Assembly (NCBI GenBank): GCA_016702545.1
Contig: JADJDT010000005.1
Location: 248,001 to 312,000 of the forward strand
From: Pseudomonadota bacterium
Lineage (GTDB): Bacteria > Myxococcota_A > Polyangia > GCA-2747355
Length of the DNA: 64,000 nucleotides
Reading direction: 5' to 3'
The position numbers and the translations under genes are program-made. The stretch's first letter is position 1; each line of letters begins with the position of its first letter. Positions 59,174 to 64,000 of the stretch are shown in pieces. The notes below the pieces were generated by a model. That model saw only the letters and a program-made list of their open reading frames with translations. It was not told the origin of the DNA and searched no databases.

Positions 59174-60878
59174 ATGATCACCCGCTGCTCGCGCCTCGCC
59201 GCGCTGCTGGCCCTGGCCCTTGCCGCGGGCTGCACCCGCGACAACCCAGCCGTCTGCGAGTCGAACACCGACTGTTCGGATAAGGCCAAGGCCGGCCAGG
59301 TGCCGAGCACCGACCTGCTCTGCCACCCGCTCGACCGTCTCTGCTACGCCGGCTGCGCCACCGATCAGGACTGCCAGAAGCCGGGCCTTCGTCCCGGCCA
59401 GCGCTGCGACCTGCCCACGCGCCAGTGCCTGCCCGTGGCCACGGATGGGGGCCTGGGCGACGGGGCGGGGCGGGGGGATGCGCGGGGCACGCAGGGGCTG
59501 GGGACGGCCTGCGGCGGGGCGGGCGTGTGTGCGAGCGGCTTCTGCGTCGATGGGCGCTGCTGCGAGAGCGCCTGCGGCGGCCTCTGCGAGCGCTGTGACA
59601 TCTCCGGCGCCCTCGGCGCCTGCAGCGCCGTCCCCGCGGGCCAGGACCCCGGCACCGAGTGCGCCCCGGGCACGACCGCCAGCGACGCGCTCTGCGCCGG
59701 CACCTGCGACGGCGCGCGTCGCTGTCGCTTCGACACCTCCAAGGTCTGCGACGGCGCCTGCCGCACCGTCGCCGGCAGCGGCGACACCACGGCCCTGAGC
59801 TTCCGCTGCGGCGACGACGGCCGCTGCAACCTGAGCACGGCCGCCACCACCAAGCTCTGTCAGTTTTCCCGCTGCACCGGCAGCGGGCCCAGCGCCGACT
59901 GCCCCGTGAGCTGCACGACGGCGGCCGACTGCCTCGCCACCAGCCTCTGCGACCGCGCCGAGGCCCACGCCAGCGGCAAGGGCGCCTGCGTCAACCCGGC
60001 CCAGGTCCTGCGCCTGACCGACGCCACCACCGACGCCAACCTCAACACCGCCCTCGGCCAGCTCAGCGAGGCCAAGCCCTATCTGGGCCTGCGCCCCGGC
60101 ACCTACACCCTCGGCGCCACCCTCAGCGGCAAGCGCGCCGTCCTCATCGGCCTCGGCGCCAAGCCCGAGGACGTCACGCTGCGCCCCAGCGCCGCCCCCG
60201 CCCTCAGCGTCGGCCCCAGCGCCACGCTGCAGCTCCAAAACCTTGCCCTCGTCCGCCCCGCCGGCTCCCCCGTCGTCGGCGACGCCCTGACCTGTAGCGC
60301 CGACGCCACCCACCGCAGCAGCGTCACCGTCCTCGAGAGCATCCTCGCCGGCCACGCCGACCAGGGCCTCGAGGCCAGCTACTGCGAGGTCACCGTCCGC
60401 CGCAGCACCCTCCACGACAACGACGGCGGCGGCCTCAAGCTCACGGATCGGCCGCTTCATCGTCAGCGACACCCTCCTCTACGGCAACGGCACCGCCGGC
60501 GCGGGCGGCTCCCCCGCGGGCGGCGTGAGCTTCGCCAGCACCACCGCCGTCACCTTCCTCAACAACACCGTCGTCAGCAACCTCGCCGCCGACGGCACGG
60601 CCGCCGGCGTCCTCTGCTCGACCGCCACCACCCAGCTCGTCAACAGCATCGTCGCCGCCAACTCCCTCAACGTCTTCGGCTGCACCGTCGCCCCCTCCAG
60701 CCTCGTCGCCGACAGCCTCGGCGCCGCCTGCGCCCTCACCGCCTTCAAGCCCACCACCGGCGTCTGCCTCAACGACAAGGGCGACAACGCCGCCGTCGCC
60801 CAGAGCCGCCTCGACCACGACAACGCCCCCCGCATCAAGGGCGCCAAGGTCGACCTCGGCGCCTTCGAGGTCCAATGA
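59174..60878 (+). CDS. Cys-rich beta-helix lipoprotein, paralog 1; one frameshift
   Basis: This secreted lipoprotein of about 567 residues has lipobox LALAAGC. It has two parts: a Cys-rich region full of short disulfide-type motifs (CESNTDC, CYAGCATDQDC, CVDGRCCESAC, CERCDISGALGAC) and a right-handed parallel beta-helix (LYLGLRPGTYTLGATLSG-like turns, SVTVLESILAGHADQGLEASYC, NNTVVSNLAADGTAAGVLC). The end, VDLGAFEVQ, is shared by both paralogs. One base is extra near 60450, where the frame shifts, seen by comparison with paralog 2. From 59396 to 60195 it matches paralog 2 at the DNA level without gaps. It is the first gene of a tandem array. Confidence 0.75.
59396..60195 (+). repeat. 800-bp near-identical direct repeat, unit 1
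   Basis: This stretch of paralog 1 aligns without gaps to 61036-61835 of paralog 2 at a constant offset of 1,640 bp. By eye I count about 17 differences in 800 bases, many at third codon positions. Flanking parts of the two genes are much less alike, which suggests recent duplication or gene conversion of this section. Confidence 0.9.
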
Positions 60879-60912
60879 GCGTGCCCAGGCCCCCCAGCGT
60901 GGAGAGGCGCCC

Positions 60913-62521
60913 ATGACCCCCGCCGCAGCCCCCCGCGCCCTCGCCGCCCTCGGCGGCGCGGCCTTCGCCCTGGCGCTGAGCGCCTGCTGGGCCGAGGACC
61001 CCACCTTCTGCAACGCGACCCACCCCTGCCGGCAGGGCCAGCGCTGCGACCTCCCCACGCGCCAGTGCCTGCCCGTGGCCACGGATGGGGGCCTGGGCGA
61101 CGGGGCGGGGCGGGGGGATGCGCGGGGGACGCAGGGGCTGGGGACGGCCTGCGGCGGGGCGGGCGTGTGTGCGAGCGGCTTCTGCGTCGATGGGCGCTGC
61201 TGCGAGAGCGCCTGCGACGGCCTCTGCGAGCGCTGCGACATCTCCGGCGCCCTCGGCGCCTGCAGCGCCGTCCCCGCGGGCCAGGACCCCGCCACCGAGT
61301 GCGCCCCGGGCACCACGGCTAGCGACGCGCTCTGCGCCGGCACCTGCGACGGCGCGCGTCGCTGTCGCTTCGACACCTCCAAGGTCTGCGACGGCGCCTG
61401 CCGCACCGTCGCCGGCAGCGGCGACACCAGGGCCCTGAGCTTCCGCTGCGGCGATGACGACCGCTGCAACCTGAACACGGACGCCACCACCAAGCTCTGT
61501 CAGTTTTCCCGCTGCACCGGCAGCGGGCCCAGCGCCGACTGCCCTGTCAGCTGCACGACGGCGGCCGACTGCCTCGCCACGAGCCTCTGCGACCGCGCCG
61601 AGGCCCACGCCAGCGGCAAGGGCGCCTGCGTCAACCCGGCCCAGGTCCTGCGCCTGACCGACGCCACCACCGACGCCAACCTCAACACGGCCCTCGGCCA
61701 GCTCAGCGAGGCCAAGCCCTATCTGGGCCTGCGCCCCGGCACCTACACCCTCGGCGCCACCCTCAGCGGCAAGCGCGCCGTCCTCATCGGCCTCGGCGCC
61801 AAGCCCGAGGACGTCACGCTGCGCCCCAGCGCCGCGGCTGCCGTCACCGTCGGCACCAGCGCCACCCTCCAGCTGCAAAACCTCGCCATCACGGCCCTCG
61901 ACCCGCGCCAGCCGGGGGGCAACGCCCTCACCTGCGTCGCCGACGCCACCCACCGCAGCAGCGTCACCATCCTCGAGACCACCCTCGCCGGGCCACACGG
62001 GCCAGGGCCTCCAGTCCAGCTTCTGCGACGTCACCGTCCGCCGCAGCACCCTCCACGGCAACGACGGCGGCGGCCTCGTCCTGGGCTTCGGCCGCTTCAT
62101 CGTCACCGACACCCTGCTCTACGGCAACGGCACCGCCGGCCCCGGCGGCTCCCCCGCGGGCGGCGCCAAGCTCGACAGCACCACCCCCGCCGTCTTCCTC
62201 AACAACACCGTCGTCAGCAACCTCGCCGCCGACGGCACGGCCGCCGGCGTCCTCTGCGACAGCGCCGCGACCCAGCTCGTCAACAGCATCGTCGCCGCCA
62301 ACAGCCCCCTCAACGTCGCCGTCTGCACCGTCGCCCCCTCCAGCCTCGTCGCCGACAGCACCGGCGCCGCCTGCACCCTCACCGCCTTCAAGCCCACCAC
62401 CGGCGTCTGCCTCAACGACCGCGGCGACAACACGGCCGTCGCCCAGAGCCGCCTGGACCACGACAACGCCCCTCGCATCAAGGGCGCCAAGGTCGACCTC
62501 GGCGCCTTCGAGGTCCAATGA
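60913..62521 (+). CDS. Cys-rich beta-helix lipoprotein, paralog 2; one frameshift
   Basis: This second member of the array has a shorter N-terminus: signal FALALSACWAEDPTFC with a lipobox-like Ser-Ala-Cys, then the same Cys-rich region and beta-helix as paralog 1, again ending in VDLGAFEVQ. One extra G near 61989 shifts the frame relative to paralog 1 (cgccGggccac against cgccggccac). The frame before it ends in SVTILETTLAG and the frame after it gives the beta-helix end (FLNNTVVSNLAADGTAAGV, then LCDSAATQLVNSIVAANS). GAGAGG precedes ATG 60913. It starts 35 bp after paralog 1 and is probably co-transcribed. Confidence 0.75.
61036..61835 (+). repeat. 800-bp near-identical direct repeat, unit 2
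   Basis: This is the partner of 59396-60195. Such long identity in tandem genes is prone to recombination and could delete or fuse the two paralogs. Confidence 0.9.
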
Positions 62522-62553
62522 GCGGCCACGCCCAGCAGCGCGGCGGGGCGCCC

Positions 62554-62811
62554 ATGACCCACGCTAGAGCCCCCCGCGCCCTCGCCGCCCTCGCGCTAAC
62601 CGCGCTCGCCCTCGCGCTGGCGGCCTGCTGGGCCGAGGACCCCACCTTCTGCAACGCGACCCACCCCTGCCGTCCGGGCCTGCCCGCGAGCCGCGTCACA
62701 AGCACCACGCCACGGGTCTATTGCGTCGGCGTCGCAGCCTCGGCGCGCCGGAGGCCAAAGGGGTTGCGGGGGGCGCTGAGCGCCGCGGTGAGGTCTTTGT
62801 CGAGGCGGTAG
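62554..62811 (+). pseudogene. Truncated third beta-helix lipoprotein paralog
   Basis: This ORF starts like paralog 2: MTHARAPRALAALALTALAL, then LAACWAEDPTFCNATHPCR. After PCRPG it loses all similarity (GLPASRVTSTTPRVYC) and ends in frame within the 3' end of the convergent lipoprotein gene. The spacing from paralog 2 (33 bp) and the sequence just before the ATG also repeat the pattern of the first junction. It is therefore the remnant of a third gene, cut by a deletion near 62670-62700. Confidence 0.8.
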
Positions 62812-63824
62812 GTCCCGCGCCATCCCTTGCCGGCGTAGGAGGTGCCGTCCTCTGCCAGCGCCGCGCTGCCGACGAGCACCAGCTCGCTGTGCTCGTCGAT
62901 CCGGGCCAGGCTGCTCTGGAGTTGGTCCCCCAGCTTCTGTGCGCGCTCGAGACACACCTCCATCAGGGTCGTCTCGAGACTACCAGCACCACCGCCGCCG
63001 ACATGGCCGGTCACTGCCGCGCCCGCGATCATGATGGCGGCGGTCAACGCGGCAGCCGTGGCCTTGCAGGCGAAGAGCTCCACCATCATCACGCCGAAGG
63101 TGTCGAACCTCTTCGCGCCCGCCGCCTGGGCGAGGCCCACGCGCTCGAGGGCCAGGAGCAGGGCCGTCCCGATCGGCAGCTTGAGGTGATGCGCATCGAT
63201 CACCAGCTCGTTGCCCCTGCGGCGCACCGGAACCCGCACGGCGGCGGGGAGCTTCTCCTCACCCAGCTCGGCGTGCGTCAGGGTCAGGGCGAGACCCGCC
63301 AGCTCGTACCTTACCCGCTCGATGGTGTGCGTGCCGGTGAGCCGCCCGTTGGCGTCGAGGCCCAGGTCGAGGCGGGACTCGACTTGGAAGCGCCGAACGG
63401 CGTCGGAGAGCGCGCCAGCGGCTGTCTTCAGCCCGTCGGCGATCTCCGGCGCGTTGTCGTAGACGACCTTGTTGAGCTCGCGACCGAGCATCGGGCGGAG
63501 GGGCTTGATCGCGAGCTTGAGCGGGAGGGGAACGCGGTCCACCACCTGATCGACCACGAAGCGACCCGGATCGTCGGTCCCGTCCGAGACGTCGCGCAAC
63601 ATGTTCAGGGCCTCTCCTACGCCCGAGTCATCGAAGTGCCCATCGACGTCGAAGCGGGACTCCACCAGGTAGCTGCTGTCGCTGGCGACCGGATCGCCGA
63701 CGCTCAGGTCATCGCCACCGCAGGCGGGAAGGGCCAGGAAGGTCACGGTCAACGCGAGGCGGGCGGCGGCCGGCCAGGGTCTCTGGCTGGCCCGGGGTTC
63801 GCTATTCGGGTTTTCGCTATTCAC
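62718..63824 (-). CDS. Lipoprotein of unknown function
   Basis: This 368-residue lipoprotein has the lipobox TFLALPAC near residue 35, after a GTG start with AAGGAG upstream. The body has amphipathic segments (FVVDQVVDRVPLPLKLAIKPL, DGLKTAAGALSDAVRRF) and a hydrophobic stretch (AALTAAIMIAGAAVTGHVGGGGAG) that may insert in a membrane. I do not recognise the family. It converges on the tandem beta-helix array, and its 3' end is overlapped by the truncated third paralog, which suggests that the deletion joined previously separate regions. Confidence 0.6.
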   Translation of the reverse strand: MNSENPNSEPRASQRPWPAAARLALTVTFLALPACGGDDLSVGDPVASDSSYLVESRFDVDGHFDDSGVGEALNMLRDVSDGTDDPGRFVVDQVVDRVPLPLKLAIKPLRPMLGRELNKVVYDNAPEIADGLKTAAGALSDAVRRFQVESRLDLGLDANGRLTGTHTIERVRYELAGLALTLTHAELGEEKLPAAVRVPVRRRGNELVIDAHHLKLPIGTALLLALERVGLAQAAGAKRFDTFGVMMVELFACKATAAALTAAIMIAGAAVTGHVGGGGAGSLETTLMEVCLERAQKLGDQLQSSLARIDEHSELVLVGSAALAEDGTSYAGKGWRGTYRLDKDLTAALSAPRNPFGLRRAEAATPTQ

Positions 63825-64000
63825 CGGCTACTCCTTGGTTGGGTGCCGCGCAGGGCGGCATCACCTCGACCGCAGGGCTCAGCGAGCGCTCAGTCGAGAA
63901 TGGTGCGGGGGACGTCAGCAACGGCCGCGCCAACGGCCTCGGATCCCCGGGACGGCAAGAATACTCGTGCGCAACCGCTCGCCCCGACAGCGGAGAGCGC

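Overview
The window is GC-rich bacterial chromosome. It looks like a Myxococcota-type (deltaproteobacterial) genome, probably from an uncultured or draft assembly. The main clues are a PEGA-domain Ser/Thr kinase, FHA-domain sigma-54 activators, a receiver-DUF4388 protein, a GltJ/AgmX-like zinc-finger/GYF/TonB-like protein, DUF4215- and MopE-like Cys motifs, and many surface lipoproteins built from beta-propellers or beta-helices. I found no rRNA, tRNA, CRISPR array, insertion sequence or phage gene.

Layout. 1-4493: the end of thiI, then a minus-strand operon of two beta-propeller lipoproteins and an outer-membrane barrel. 4782-10837: a GltJ-like protein, a receiver-TPR protein, a UbiA-type phosphoribosyltransferase, dacB and a Nudix protein. 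10971-15387: the complete glycine cleavage operon gcvT-gcvH-gcvPA-gcvPB behind a sigma-70-like promoter. 15430-24398: a TonB-like protein, an S9 peptidase, an RluA-family synthase with a PEGA Ser/Thr kinase, and a BNR-type lipoprotein. 25046-31303: a three-gene FHA/sigma-54/receiver signalling operon, ccmE and a lytic transglycosylase. 31468-37816: a very large surface lipoprotein predicted to hold four beta-propellers. 37959-46730: a XylR/V4R-type sigma-54 activator divergent from a stress-type operon (coiled-coil lipoprotein, two tiny membrane proteins, a coiled-coil protein, a GT4 fusion, a GH130 enzyme, pirin and a desaturase). 46710-56138: an aspartyl protease, murA, a fatty-acid oxidation pair (thiolase and a FadB/FadJ-type fusion), tldD and a PilZ protein. 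56356-63824: a beta-propeller lipoprotein and a tandem array of near-identical beta-helix lipoproteins with a truncated third copy.

Two patterns span the window. First, a repeat of about 125 bp that can fold into three hairpins occurs three times (229, 24443, 58975) between genes, with compensatory base changes in one stem. Second, at least nine genes carry apparent frameshifts, mostly envelope or secreted proteins. These may be indel errors in the sequence or real decay; both readings are kept open. For frameshifted genes I give the span of the reconstructed gene.
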